Below are positions 7,718 through 17,483 of a stretch of DNA of 64,000 nucleotides, one piece after another. The notes beneath the pieces are model-generated. The model did not search any database. It was not told the DNA's origin and worked only from the letters and a program-made list of their open reading frames with translations. This DNA comes from Litorimonas sp947503715 (GTDB lineage: Bacteria > Pseudomonadota > Alphaproteobacteria > Caulobacterales > Maricaulaceae), in NCBI RefSeq assembly GCF_050271975.1, contig NZ_CP189850.1, positions 2,108,001 to 2,172,000 on the forward strand, written 5' to 3'. The position numbers and the translations under genes were made by a program. How positions within the stretch are numbered: position 1 is the stretch's first letter; each line of letters starts with the position of its first letter.

Positions 7718-10700
7718 ATGACAGTCTCTGATGACATAAAGCCCGAATCAAAGGGTTTGCGAGCCCTCTGGGCCTCGCCCGGCGGGTCCAAATTCCGTCG
7801 CGTCATAGCGCGTATTTGCTATCGTCTCTACAGATTGGGCGGGGAATTGACGGCGATTGTCCTTGGATTGGGGATCGCTCTCAGTTTTTTCCTAGCCTCT
7901 GCATTGGACCGCCAGACGACGGATGTCTCCTTCCTACAACCTAATTTGCAAATTTGGTTTGCTGAGGTGTTCAACGGAAAGAGCGCAGATTTTGGCCGCC
8001 TTGATGTCGCTTGGCTCCCCGCGCGGGATGCCTTTGTTATGACGGCCGAGGATGTGTCGGTTCTGGACACGAATGGTGATGTGCTTGAAAGTTTCGAATT
8101 GTTACGGGCAACGTTGAAGAGTGATGCCAGTGCCATTCTTCGCCCGAAACTCGTCAGTGCAGACATTCGCGGTGGCATTGTGAGTTACGTCGAAGATGCG
8201 GAAGGGGAAATTACGATTGGTCTCGGTCCGCCCGAAAATGTCGGACGGCTTGGCCCCGTTTATAAAAATACGGGGCAGACGGCACTGGGGCGTAAGATGG
8301 ATATTGGCGCGCTCGAAACAATTAGCCTTTCGGATGTGACGCTGCATTATCAGAACGCCATTTCGGACATTGATATTGTTGCGCGATTGGACCGTTTGGC
8401 CACCTCATTCTCATCCGATGGGACCGTTGTTTACACGGCTGCTGGGGAGGTCGCGCAGGACAGTAAGCCGGCAATCTTTTCCATCGGTGGAGTGACAGAT
8501 GTCGAGCTTTCCGAAATCCGAACAAAGTTTGAAATCCTTCAGGCCCGTCCGGATCAAATCGCGCCCATACAAGGACGCTTTTGGGAATTCCGTGGCTTGG
8601 AGGCGCCTGTCGATTTGAAAGGCGAGATTGATTTCTCCCGAACAGAAAATTTACGCAGTGCGTCTCTCGATCTCGATATAGGTGCGGGCCAATTCCGAGT
8701 CCTTCGAAATGACGTGCCGCAAAATCTGACATTGCAGGATTTCCGGTTCAAATCGAATCTTGAGCCCGGCAAAGATCGCATGACGATTGAAGCCCTGAAT
8801 TTACGATCCAAGTCGTTATCCTTTGACGCGACCGGGTTCTTTACAGAACTCGGCAATCTTAATGATGGCGATATTAACAGTTCGCCCGTTTTTGAGCTCT
8901 CAATGCGTAATATCAACATGCAAGCCGCGCCTACTTTCTCTAAGGATATAAAAATCGATCGCTTGGATCTGAAAGGTGAAGCGGATGCGGATAGTCGGAC
9001 ACTCGATATTGAACGGGGTCGTTTGGACATGTTTGATGCGCGCTTTGATTTCGAGACCCTTTTTCAACTCACGGATACAAATAAGCCGGCGGCTTTAGCT
9101 TTAAATGCAGAGATGACGGGTGAAATTGGGATACAGGAATTTGTCGCGCTCTGGCCTGTGAATGCTGTTGGCGGCGCGCGACGATGGTTTGAGCGGGCTG
9201 TTATAGAGGGTCAAATCAACGATTTGGATATTAACCTGAACCTTGATGGAGACTTTTTCGCGGACCCCGTCCTGACATCTGAACGGGTGCAGATCGCATT
9301 TGGAGTCGCCAATGCGGACGTCCGGTATATGGAGACCATGCCGCCCATTTTCGGAGTGACGGGCACGGGAACTATAAATGGCAACAGTCTTTCCATGGAC
9401 ACACAGGGAGGGCGCGTTGAAAACCTCATTGCAGGCTCCGCGCGGATAGAAATTCCCGTTTTGCGTCCAAAAGGCGGTGATCTTATCATTACGGGCCGAG
9501 GCCGAGGTAATGCGCAGGATATGTTGCAGGTCCTCAATAATCCACCATTCGAATTGGCGACCCGTTACGGGATCGACCCAAATGACATTGCCGGAACCGG
9601 GGAAGTCGAGATGAAAATCATTCGCCCGCTTCTGGAATTCTTTCCACGCGAGCGGATCAGCTATGAGATTCAGGGCGAGTTTGAGGATGTGAAAGCGCCC
9701 TTCACCTTTGGGCGATACGATATCGAAAATGGTGACATTGCCATGGATGTCAACCGCGACCGCATGCTCCTGTCTGGACCGATTGATGTTGGACCGTGGC
9801 GCGCCGACATGCAGTGGCAGGAAACATTCGGCGATAATCCGCCGCCGACACAATATTCAATTTCAGGCCAGATTAATGCGGACGTCTTGGACGGTTTCGG
9901 TATTGCCTCACGCGGTTGGTTTGACGGCGTTGCGGATGTCACGGTCAATGCAACGGGACGGGGTATGGATGTCGCACAGGCGCGCCTGGAGGCCAATCTG
10001 ACAAATGCTGCGCTTTCTGCAGAAAAGGTCTGGATGAAACCCGAGGGTGAGGCGGCGCAACTGTCTGGCACCCTGACCCGCGATGTCGAAACGGGCTATG
10101 ATTTCAACGATGTCAGTCTCGAAGGGGAAGGCATATCGATGCGCGGGGATGCCTCTATTGCGACGAATTTTAAACTTAACAGCCTTGATCTAAAATCGCT
10201 TCGTATTGATGGCTTGGTCGACGGTCAGTTGCGCGTGAACACGCAGAGTGGAAAATTGGATGTTGCGCTTGAGGGCGCGTTTTTGGACGTGAGTCCGTGG
10301 ACGGAAGAGGCTTTTCAAACGCGTCAGAGCGGATTGGATGTTCCGCTGAATATCTCCGCAAAACTTGAACGGCTCGTCCTGGATCAGGAATACAGTTTGT
10401 CCGCTGCCGAATTTGCATTCTCGCATACAGGAAAGGTGATTGAGGCGGCACGCCTGACCGGCACGCGGGATGAGGGGCCGCTCTCTCTGGACATGACGAC
10501 TTTAGAAAGTTCCAATCGACAAGCTGTCATTTCTATTCCCGACGCCTCAGATGCGCTCTCGGCCTTTCTCGGATTGTCCAATACTGAGGGCGGCACGTTG
10601 AGCATAACTATGGAATTGCCGCCCGCAGGTGAGGAGGGCGCCTATATCGGGGAAATGAAGGTCAAAGACTTCCGTCTGATCGAAGCCCCCGCTCTGGCTC

Positions 10701-11179
10701 AACTCCTCTCCTTGGCATCTCTGACGGGACTGGCGGACACACTCTCCGGTGGGTCTATGCAATTTGATCGATTTACAGTTCCGTTCACTCTGTTGGGGGA
10801 TGATGTCGCTATCCGGGACGCGCGGCTCTACGGCCCGGCACTTGGAATGACAGGGGATGGTGATATTGATCTGGACCTGCGCGTGCTGGATTTCGACGGA
10901 ACGATTGTCCCGTCCTATACGGCGAATTCTATACTCGGCGACATTCCGGTGCTGGGCGATCTCTTCGTGCGCGAGAAAGATGGCGGCCTATTCGCGCTAA
11001 CTTACACTGTCAGCGGCCCGTTCGAGAAAACCCAGATTGCGGTCAACCCGCTCTCGGCCCTGACACCCGGTTTCCTGCGCCGTATATTTAAACCGGAACG
11101 CGACGATGTGCCGGAGGATGTGAGGACAAAAATTGAGGACGTTGCGCCGAAGCCCGAGGATGACGAGGGCGAGAACTAG
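7718..11179 (+). CDS. giant AsmA/YhdP-like envelope protein (DUF3971)
   Basis: The 1153-residue protein has a cytoplasmic N-terminus of ~45 residues and one transmembrane helix (LTAIVLGLGIALSFFLASAL, ~45-65). A very long periplasmic region of beta-strand-rich repeats ends in an AsmA-like C-terminal segment (~1000-1120). This is the architecture of the YhdP/TamB/AsmA group, thought to form hydrophobic-groove bridges that carry phospholipids to the outer membrane. The DUF3971-like region covers most of the middle. The C-terminal tail is acidic (PKPEDDEGEN). It stands alone and overlaps the convergent tyrS by 4 bases. Substrate is inference. Confidence 0.82.
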   Translation: MTVSDDIKPESKGLRALWASPGGSKFRRVIARICYRLYRLGGELTAIVLGLGIALSFFLASALDRQTTDVSFLQPNLQIWFAEVFNGKSADFGRLDVAWLPARDAFVMTAEDVSVLDTNGDVLESFELLRATLKSDASAILRPKLVSADIRGGIVSYVEDAEGEITIGLGPPENVGRLGPVYKNTGQTALGRKMDIGALETISLSDVTLHYQNAISDIDIVARLDRLATSFSSDGTVVYTAAGEVAQDSKPAIFSIGGVTDVELSEIRTKFEILQARPDQIAPIQGRFWEFRGLEAPVDLKGEIDFSRTENLRSASLDLDIGAGQFRVLRNDVPQNLTLQDFRFKSNLEPGKDRMTIEALNLRSKSLSFDATGFFTELGNLNDGDINSSPVFELSMRNINMQAAPTFSKDIKIDRLDLKGEADADSRTLDIERGRLDMFDARFDFETLFQLTDTNKPAALALNAEMTGEIGIQEFVALWPVNAVGGARRWFERAVIEGQINDLDINLNLDGDFFADPVLTSERVQIAFGVANADVRYMETMPPIFGVTGTGTINGNSLSMDTQGGRVENLIAGSARIEIPVLRPKGGDLIITGRGRGNAQDMLQVLNNPPFELATRYGIDPNDIAGTGEVEMKIIRPLLEFFPRERISYEIQGEFEDVKAPFTFGRYDIENGDIAMDVNRDRMLLSGPIDVGPWRADMQWQETFGDNPPPTQYSISGQINADVLDGFGIASRGWFDGVADVTVNATGRGMDVAQARLEANLTNAALSAEKVWMKPEGEAAQLSGTLTRDVETGYDFNDVSLEGEGISMRGDASIATNFKLNSLDLKSLRIDGLVDGQLRVNTQSGKLDVALEGAFLDVSPWTEEAFQTRQSGLDVPLNISAKLERLVLDQEYSLSAAEFAFSHTGKVIEAARLTGTRDEGPLSLDMTTLESSNRQAVISIPDASDALSAFLGLSNTEGGTLSITMELPPAGEEGAYIGEMKVKDFRLIEAPALAQLLSLASLTGLADTLSGGSMQFDRFTVPFTLLGDDVAIRDARLYGPALGMTGDGDIDLDLRVLDFDGTIVPSYTANSILGDIPVLGDLFVREKDGGLFALTYTVSGPFEKTQIAVNPLSALTPGFLRRIFKPERDDVPEDVRTKIEDVAPKPEDDEGEN

Positions 11180-12447
11180 GCGACTACGACTTTCAGAAGC
11201 GCATGTTTCTTCTTCCCGACCGAAATTTTCACAACGCCATCCAGAATATCAGCGGGAGTCAGAACCCGTTCATGCGTATCGACTTTTGTATCGTTCAGCT
11301 TCAATGCACCCTGTTTGATGTGACGCCGCGCTTCACCATTTGAACCTGCCAGCCCAACGGTCGTCGCTGCCGTCAGAATTCCCATTTCGTTCAACTCCGC
11401 CAGTGTTACATCAACCGAGGGCAGGTCTTTGGCCGTGCCGCCCGCGATGAATGTTTCCGTTGCAGTGGCTTCGGATGTTTTCGCAGCTGCCGCACCGTGC
11501 AGAAATTCCGTCGCGGCATTCGCCAAGGCGATCTTGGCTTTGTTAATGTCAGCACCTTCCAACGCTTCGAGTTCAGCAACTTGTTCTAGTGACATATCGG
11601 TGAACAGACGCAGGAACTTCCCGACATCCGCGTCTTCTGTATTTCGCCAGAATTGCCAATATTCATAAGGGCTTCTGACGAAACCCTTACCTCGCGAAAT
11701 ATCATCATTCAGCCAGACGGCACCATCCGCCGTCTTACCCATCTTCCCGCCGGAGGCCGTCGTGATGAGGGGTGTCGTGAAGCCGTAAACCTCGCCACCT
11801 TCCATGCGGCGTGTCAGGTCGACACCCGTCGTAATATTGCCCCATTGGTCTGACCCGCCCAGTTGCAGGCGACATCCGTGGCGTTTGTAAAGCTCGACAA
11901 AATCATAGCTTTGCAAGAGCGGATAGTTGAACTCGAGGAAGGTCATCGGCTGCTCATTTTCCAACCGACGTTTCACAGTGTCCATCGTCACCATGCGGTT
12001 GATCGTAAATTCCGTCCCGACCAGACGCAGGAATTCGAGATAGCCGAGTCCGCTCAGCCAATCATCATTATCGACCATAATCGCCGCATTCGGCCCCTCA
12101 AAGGAGAGGAACTTCGCAAAGACTTGTTTGATCCCGTCCTTATTCGAATCGATTTTTTGCTGCGTCAGCATCTGACGCGACTTATCCTTGCCGGACGGAT
12201 CGCCGATTTTTGTAGTGCCACCGCCCAATAGAACAATCGGCGTTCCGCCGGATTGTTGGAGATGGCGCAACATCATGATTTGGACGAGGGAGCCAACATG
12301 TAGGCTCGGCGCGGTGCAATCAAACCCGATATAACCGACAAGTTTGTCCGTCGCGGCCAGCTTATCCAAGCCGTCCTCATCCGTGCACTGATAGAGGAAC
12401 CCGCGCGAGGTGAGGGTTTGCATAAATGTGGATTTATAATCGGTCAT
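11176..12447 (-). CDS. tyrS: tyrosyl-tRNA synthetase
   Basis: This class I synthetase charges tRNA-Tyr. The 423-residue length is typical. The HIGH-type motif appears as LHVGS (~50) and the KMSKS-type loop as KMGKT (~238). The tyrosine pocket includes GFDCTAPSLH and LLQSYDFVELY, and a C-terminal S4-like RNA-binding domain occupies ~355-420. It is divergent from anmK with a 47-base gap, and its 3' end overlaps the AsmA-like gene by 4 bases. Confidence 0.96.
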   Translation of the reverse strand: MTDYKSTFMQTLTSRGFLYQCTDEDGLDKLAATDKLVGYIGFDCTAPSLHVGSLVQIMMLRHLQQSGGTPIVLLGGGTTKIGDPSGKDKSRQMLTQQKIDSNKDGIKQVFAKFLSFEGPNAAIMVDNDDWLSGLGYLEFLRLVGTEFTINRMVTMDTVKRRLENEQPMTFLEFNYPLLQSYDFVELYKRHGCRLQLGGSDQWGNITTGVDLTRRMEGGEVYGFTTPLITTASGGKMGKTADGAVWLNDDISRGKGFVRSPYEYWQFWRNTEDADVGKFLRLFTDMSLEQVAELEALEGADINKAKIALANAATEFLHGAAAAKTSEATATETFIAGGTAKDLPSVDVTLAELNEMGILTAATTVGLAGSNGEARRHIKQGALKLNDTKVDTHERVLTPADILDGVVKISVGKKKHALLKVVVA

Positions 12448-12494
12448 AATTTCGCGCTTCTAACGGGCAGGGGAAATGTGTCAAAGCCGAACTT

Positions 12495-13616
12495 ATGGAG
12501 AAACGCATTTATACGGCATTGGGTTTGATGAGTGGCACGTCGCTGGACGGCGTGGATGTGGCCGTGATTAAAACGGATGGTGTCGATATTTTTGGGTTTG
12601 GCGCAGTGGCGGAGAGGGTGTTCTCCGACTCAGATAAGACGGCTTTGCGGGATGCGACTCAGGATGCGCTGAACTGGCGTTTTTCCGGTCCGCCGCCCAA
12701 TAGTTTCGCACAAGCCGAAGATGTGATTGACCGCGCCCATATCACCGCGATCGGTGATCTATCCGCTGATATTGTCGGTTATCATGGGCAGACGATCTTA
12801 CATCATCCGCCCGTTGGGGGAGAAGGCGGGCAAACGCTGCAACTCGGTCGCGGTCAGCTTCTGGCGGATAAGCGCGGATTACCCGTGGTTTATGATTTCC
12901 GGACAGCGGATGTCGCCGCGGGCGGGCAGGGTGCGCCTTTGGCTCCGATTTATCATGAAGCGCTTGTGAGGTATTCGAAACTTCCAGGGCGGGTCGCGGT
13001 TCTCAATCTCGGGGGCGTCGCAAATGTGACCGTGATAGTTGATGGAAAGCTGGCTTGGGCGACGGATTGTGGCCCTGCCAATGGTCCATTGGATAGCTGG
13101 GTTCAGAAACAAGGCTCCGGGGATTATGATTCTGAAGGCACGTTGTCATTCAAGGGCGACGTCAATCATAAGCTGGTAAACCAATGGCTTAAGCGAGATT
13201 TCTTCACGCGCCCTATCCCAAGGAGCGCGGACCGTTACGATTTTGATATTCTGGATGAGATGGTCGGCATGAGCTTGGAAGACGGCGCGGCGACGCTCGC
13301 CTCATTCTGTGCTCAGGCTGTGGCCAGAGACCTTAAAATATTCAACGCCGATACCGTGATTGTCTGTGGGGGCGGCCGCAAAAACCCTGCGATCATGGCG
13401 ATGTTGGATATGCATATATCAGGAGATGTCGTGACAGCCGAACATGTCGGCTGGAACGGGGATATGTTGGAAGCGCAGGCTTTCGCTTATCTCGCCGTGA
13501 GAACGCTAAAGGATTTGCCGATTAGTTTTCCGGAAACGACGGGATGTCCGAAGCCTATGACAGGCGGGAGGGTTGTTTACCCTTCCAACAACTTCATCTC
13601 GCGCGGTGGCGAGTAA
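12495..13616 (+). CDS. anmK: anhydro-N-acetylmuramic acid kinase
   Basis: AnmK phosphorylates 1,6-anhydro-MurNAc released by lytic transglycosylases, feeding cell-wall sugars back into metabolism. The 373-residue protein has the family N-terminus GLMSGTSLDGVDVAVI, the phosphate/ATP segments NLGGVANVT (~174) and CGGGRKNPAIM (~295), and DCGPANGPLDSW with the catalytic aspartate (~190). The last 40 bases overlap the convergent hydrolase gene. It sits beside tyrS, a neighbourhood also common in other alphaproteobacteria. Confidence 0.95.
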   Translation: MEKRIYTALGLMSGTSLDGVDVAVIKTDGVDIFGFGAVAERVFSDSDKTALRDATQDALNWRFSGPPPNSFAQAEDVIDRAHITAIGDLSADIVGYHGQTILHHPPVGGEGGQTLQLGRGQLLADKRGLPVVYDFRTADVAAGGQGAPLAPIYHEALVRYSKLPGRVAVLNLGGVANVTVIVDGKLAWATDCGPANGPLDSWVQKQGSGDYDSEGTLSFKGDVNHKLVNQWLKRDFFTRPIPRSADRYDFDILDEMVGMSLEDGAATLASFCAQAVARDLKIFNADTVIVCGGGRKNPAIMAMLDMHISGDVVTAEHVGWNGDMLEAQAFAYLAVRTLKDLPISFPETTGCPKPMTGGRVVYPSNNFISRGGE

Positions 13617-14257
13617 CGCGGGTCGAGCGTATCGTCGAGATAGTCCTCGATCACTTCCAATGCACCCTCAAGGTGGTTTGTGTAGAAATGGTCTGCGCCT
13701 TCAATACGGTGCGTCAGGATTTCATGGCCCTTTTGCACGCGAATCTTTGACACAACACGATCCACATCATCGGCCGGAACAATCGGATCTTCCGTGCCGT
13801 AAGTCACCAAGCCAGAAGCCGGGCAGGGCGCGAGAAACGCAAAATCATAGGTATTGGTCGGCAGGCTCATGGAGATAAATCCGGCCACTTCCGGGCGACG
13901 CATCAAAAGCTGCATCCCGATCCATGCTCCAAAACTATAGCCGGAGACCCAGCTAAACGGCGCGTTCTGGTTAAAGCTCTGCATGTAATCAAGGGCATAG
14001 GCCGCGTCCTGCAATTCGCCCTGACCATTGTCATAGACGCCCATAGAGCGACCGACGCCGCGAAAGTTAAACCGCAGAACAGAAAACCCACGGCGCTTAT
14101 ATTGCTCATACATCGCCACAGGAATGCGGTGGTCCATATGGCCGCCGGCTTTGGGATGGGGCGGCAGGATCAGGGCGCAGGGCGCTTGTGGGTCATCGGA
14201 GGGGTGATAGCGGCCTTCGAGACGACCTTCTGGGCCGTTGAAAATGACTTCGGGCAT
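13577..14257 (-). CDS. alpha/beta hydrolase
   Basis: The 226-residue cytoplasmic protein belongs to the alpha/beta hydrolase superfamily. The nucleophile elbow is GYSFGAW (~106), the acid is probably D in YGTEDPIVP (~160), and the base is H in GADHFYTN (~190). The oxyanion segment PPHPKAGGHMD (~31-41) is typical of the small family seen in many alphaproteobacteria, sometimes labelled dienelactone hydrolase-like. No lid domain or signal peptide is visible, and the substrate is unknown. Its 3' end overlaps anmK by 40 bases. Confidence 0.85.
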   Translation of the reverse strand: MPEVIFNGPEGRLEGRYHPSDDPQAPCALILPPHPKAGGHMDHRIPVAMYEQYKRRGFSVLRFNFRGVGRSMGVYDNGQGELQDAAYALDYMQSFNQNAPFSWVSGYSFGAWIGMQLLMRRPEVAGFISMSLPTNTYDFAFLAPCPASGLVTYGTEDPIVPADDVDRVVSKIRVQKGHEILTHRIEGADHFYTNHLEGALEVIEDYLDDTLDPRYSPPREMKLLEG

Positions 14258-14313
14258 GGGTGCAGCCTCTTATTTGCGGTCGGATTGTCGCGCATTTCAG
14301 CGGCGATTCAATC

Positions 14314-14333
14314 TTGACTAAAATGGTCGGAAT
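14314..14333 (+). promoter_or_regulatory. putative IscR/Rrf2 operator before the suf operon
   Basis: TTGACTAAAATGGTCGGAAT lies about 100 bases upstream of the iscR start. It resembles the TTGACTAAA-n-GGTCGGAT-type element predicted upstream of alphaproteobacterial suf/isc operons, from memory of comparative studies. It would let the Fe-S-binding regulator repress its own operon. A -35-like TTGACT overlaps it. Confidence 0.5.
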
Positions 14334-14431
14334 ACTTACGTCCCCGCCCATGGATTGGTGTTTGAACGGCCCTCTAACAAGGGGTTCTCAAAAATGCCAA
14401 CAAAACCTGCACTTTGGAGCCGTTTCTAACC

Positions 14432-14866
14432 ATGAAACTGACCGCAAAAGGACGATATGCTGTGATGGCCGTGGCCGATTTAGCCGCGCAAGGTGTTGAT
14501 GCCTGCGAGTCGCTCTCGGCGATTGGCGCGCGGCAAGGCATTTCCGTGACGTTTTTAGAGCAATTATTCGCGAAGCTCCGTCGCGCCGAGATCGTAGAAT
14601 CGGTCCGTGGGGCGCAAGGTGGCTATCGCCTGGCGCGACCCGCAGCGAAGATCACACTCGACCGCATCATCCACGCCGTCGACGCGCAACCGAAAGCGCA
14701 TGGCTGTACTCCGGAAGCCAAACTCGGCTGTACCGGAAAAACGGATCGCTGTCTCACCCACAGTCTTTGGGGAGCCTTAGAGGACCATATCGGGAATTTC
14801 CTCTCCGGTATTACGGTGCAGGATGTCGTGGATGAGCGTTTGCCCGTTCTGGAGGCGGCAGAATGA
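14432..14866 (+). CDS. iscR: Rrf2-family Fe-S regulator, IscR-like
   Basis: The product is a DNA-binding regulator that senses Fe-S cluster supply. The 144-residue Rrf2 protein has an N-terminal winged helix (MKLTAKGRYAVMAV; RGAQGGYRLARP is the wing). The C-terminal cluster-binding loop has three cysteines, C-x7-C-x6-C, in HGCTPEAKLGCTGKTDRC. I start it at the ATG at 14432, where homologues begin, rather than at an in-frame GTG/ATG upstream. It heads the suf operon, overlaps the next gene by 4 bases (ATGA) and probably autoregulates through the operator-like element at 14314. Confidence 0.9.
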   Translation: MKLTAKGRYAVMAVADLAAQGVDACESLSAIGARQGISVTFLEQLFAKLRRAEIVESVRGAQGGYRLARPAAKITLDRIIHAVDAQPKAHGCTPEAKLGCTGKTDRCLTHSLWGALEDHIGNFLSGITVQDVVDERLPVLEAAE

Positions 14867-15987
14867 CGGACCGCACTTATCTCGACCACAATGCGACAAC
14901 CTTCACTTGGCCGCCTGTTATCGACGCGATGACGGAAGCCATGCGTGTTCATGGTAATCCGACGGCGCAACATGCTGATGGACGGGCTGCCAATATGATC
15001 GTGAACAAGGCCCGCGACGCGGTCGGCCTCGCCATGTGCGTCTGCGCGCAGGATGTTATCTTCACGAGCGGTGGCACGGAAGGCTGCAACACGGCAATCT
15101 GGTCCGCCCTGCAAGCGGGATGTAAACGTCTGCTGACCTCCGCGATGGATCATCCCGCAACCATAAATGCCGCCGAGAATTTCGGCGCGACCTATGAGAT
15201 CGTGCCCGCCGACAGCGAAGGCCGCACGGATATGGTGTGGCTGAAGGCTCGCCTTGCCGATTGGGATGCAGAGGAGGGCCGTCCATTCCTCTCCCTCGTC
15301 GCCGCGAATAGCGAGACGGGCGTCATTCAAGATGTGGAAACGGCAACAGACCTGATCCACGCTTCGGGTGGTCTCATCCTCGTGGACGCTACACAAGCGC
15401 TCGGGAAAATACCGATGACATTCCAGCCGGATTATATGGCGGTGTCCGCGCATAAGGTTGGCGGGCCGAAAGGTATTGGCGCGCTCTATGTCTCGCCCGA
15501 CGCGCCATATTCGCCACTACTAGCGGGCGGGGGGCAGGAACGCCGGCGTCGTTCCGGCACGCATAATGTGCCCGGCATTGCGGGATTTGGGGCGGCCTGT
15601 GAGAACCTGATAAATCTCGAACATACGCGTGCGGTCCGCGATATTCTTGAAAAAGAACTCAAAGCCATTGAGCCGAATATCGTGATATTCGGGGAGGGCG
15701 CAGATCGTCTGCCCAATACGAGCTTTTTCGCCGTGCCGGATGCGTCTTCCATGACCCTCATGATGGCGCTCGACCTCGAGGGTATCTCCGTTTCCACCGG
15801 AACGGCTTGCTCCTCCGGCAAGGTCGGCGAGAGTCGCGCCATTGTCGCAATGGGCCGCAGTGACCAAGCCCCGAAAGGCGCCATTCGCGTCAGTTTCGGC
15901 GATAATTGCACATTGAACGAAGTTGAAGATTTTATCACCGCCTGGGCGAAGATCAGACGTATCAAGCTCCAAGGAGTAGCCGCATGA
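14863..15987 (+). CDS. cysteine desulfurase, class I (NifS/IscS-like)
   Basis: This PLP enzyme converts cysteine to alanine and persulfide sulfur. The 374-residue protein starts with YLDHNATT. The PLP lysine is in SAHKVGGPKGIGALYV (~203) and the persulfide cysteine is in the loop GTACSSGKVGES (~317), as in class I enzymes. A second, class II desulfurase (sufS) lies later in the same operon at 21316. It overlaps iscR and sufB by 4 bases each. No IscU scaffold gene is present nearby, so the sulfur acceptor is likely SufBCD or another partner. Confidence 0.9.
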   Translation: MTDRTYLDHNATTFTWPPVIDAMTEAMRVHGNPTAQHADGRAANMIVNKARDAVGLAMCVCAQDVIFTSGGTEGCNTAIWSALQAGCKRLLTSAMDHPATINAAENFGATYEIVPADSEGRTDMVWLKARLADWDAEEGRPFLSLVAANSETGVIQDVETATDLIHASGGLILVDATQALGKIPMTFQPDYMAVSAHKVGGPKGIGALYVSPDAPYSPLLAGGGQERRRRSGTHNVPGIAGFGAACENLINLEHTRAVRDILEKELKAIEPNIVIFGEGADRLPNTSFFAVPDASSMTLMMALDLEGISVSTGTACSSGKVGESRAIVAMGRSDQAPKGAIRVSFGDNCTLNEVEDFITAWAKIRRIKLQGVAA

Positions 15988-17483
15988 CCGAGACCGTAAA
16001 AATTGCCAAAGACAGTATCGAGGACAGCACCGTCGAAGGTGTCCGGTCTCTCGAAGCTGACAAATATAAATACGGGTTCGATTCTGACATCGAACAGGAA
16101 TTCGCACCGAAGGGACTGAATGAGGATATTGTCCGTTTTATCAGCGAGAAGAAAGATGAACCGCAATGGCTCCTCGATTGGCGGCTGGAAGCTTATCGCC
16201 GTTGGCTGACGCTGGAAGAGCCGGAATGGGCGATGGTCGATTATCCGAAAATCGATTTTCAGGATATGTATTACTATGCCTCACCCGTGAAAAAGAAGGA
16301 GTTGAACTCGCTTGACGAGGTCGATCCGGATATCCTCGAAGTCTATAATAAACTCGGAATTTCCTTGAAAGAACAAGAGGTTCTAGCGGGTGTTAAAGGT
16401 GCGCCAAAGGTCGCCGTGGACGCGGTTTTCGACTCTGTGTCCGTCGTCACAACGTTCAAGGCGGAACTCGCGAAACATGGCGTGATTTTCTGTTCCTTCT
16501 CGGAAGCTGTAAAAGAGCATCCGGAACTCGTGAAGAAATATATGGGCTCGGTCGTGCCCGTCACCGACAATTATTACGCGACGCTGAATAATGCCGTCTT
16601 CTCTGACGGATCCTTCGTCTACATCCCGCCCGGTGTGCGCTGCCCGATGGAACTCTCGACCTATTTCCGCATGAATGCGCAGGGCACGGGACAGTTTGAA
16701 CGGACGCTGATCATCGCGGATAAGGGCTCCTATGTCTCCTATCTTGAGGGTTGTACGGCCCCGATGCGGGACGAAAATCAACTCCACGCCGCCATCGTTG
16801 AAATCATCGTCCATGATGATGCCGAAGTGAAATATTCCACCGTCCAGAACTGGTGGCCGGGCGATGCCGAGGGCAAAGGCGGCGTCTATAACTTCGTGAC
16901 CAAACGCGCGGATTGCCGCGGTGCCAATTCCAAGGTTTCTTGGACGCAGGTCGAGACCGGGTCCGCAGTCACGTGGAAATATCCGTCCTGCATTCTCCGC
17001 GGCGATGACAGTCAGGGCGAATTTTATTCCATCGCCATCACGAATGGGCATCAGCAAGCCGATACGGGCACAAAGATGATCCACCTCGGCAAGAATACGA
17101 AATCGCGTGTCATCTCCAAAGGGATCAGTGCGGGCAAATCCAACTCGACCTATCGCGGTCTGGTCACGGCGCATAAGAAAGCTACTGGTGCGCGGAATTT
17201 CACGCAGTGTGACTCGCTGCTGATCGGCGATCTCTGCGGTGCGCATACCGTGCCCTATATTGAGAGCAATACGCCGACCGCGCAATTTGAGCATGAGGCG
17301 ACGACCTCGAAACTCTCTGACGATCAACTCTTCTATTGCCGCCAACGTGGCCTCTCGGAAGAAGACGCCGTCGCGCTGCTCGTTAACGGGTTCTGCCGTG
17401 ATGTGTTGCAGGAATTACCGATGGAATTTGCGGTAGAAGCGCAGAAGCTCGTCGCGATTTCATTGGAAGGTAGCGTCGGGTAA
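15984..17483 (+). CDS. sufB: Fe-S assembly scaffold SufB
   Basis: SufB is the main scaffold subunit of SufBC2D, on which new Fe-S clusters form. The 499-residue product has the family's usual length. It has the conserved N-terminal helical region (~20-110), the beta-helix core, and the C-terminal stretch with CDSLLIGDLCGAHTVPYIESN (shown in part: CDSLLIGDLCGAHT), which includes conserved Cys and His residues near 410-420. Start and stop overlap both neighbours, so it is in the middle of a tightly packed operon. Confidence 0.97.
   Translation: MTETVKIAKDSIEDSTVEGVRSLEADKYKYGFDSDIEQEFAPKGLNEDIVRFISEKKDEPQWLLDWRLEAYRRWLTLEEPEWAMVDYPKIDFQDMYYYASPVKKKELNSLDEVDPDILEVYNKLGISLKEQEVLAGVKGAPKVAVDAVFDSVSVVTTFKAELAKHGVIFCSFSEAVKEHPELVKKYMGSVVPVTDNYYATLNNAVFSDGSFVYIPPGVRCPMELSTYFRMNAQGTGQFERTLIIADKGSYVSYLEGCTAPMRDENQLHAAIVEIIVHDDAEVKYSTVQNWWPGDAEGKGGVYNFVTKRADCRGANSKVSWTQVETGSAVTWKYPSCILRGDDSQGEFYSIAITNGHQQADTGTKMIHLGKNTKSRVISKGISAGKSNSTYRGLVTAHKKATGARNFTQCDSLLIGDLCGAHTVPYIESNTPTAQFEHEATTSKLSDDQLFYCRQRGLSEEDAVALLVNGFCRDVLQELPMEFAVEAQKLVAISLEGSVG

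Noticed and set aside
16383..17345. 320-codon frame on the minus strand
   Set aside because: It is antisense to sufB, a long shadow caused by codon bias.
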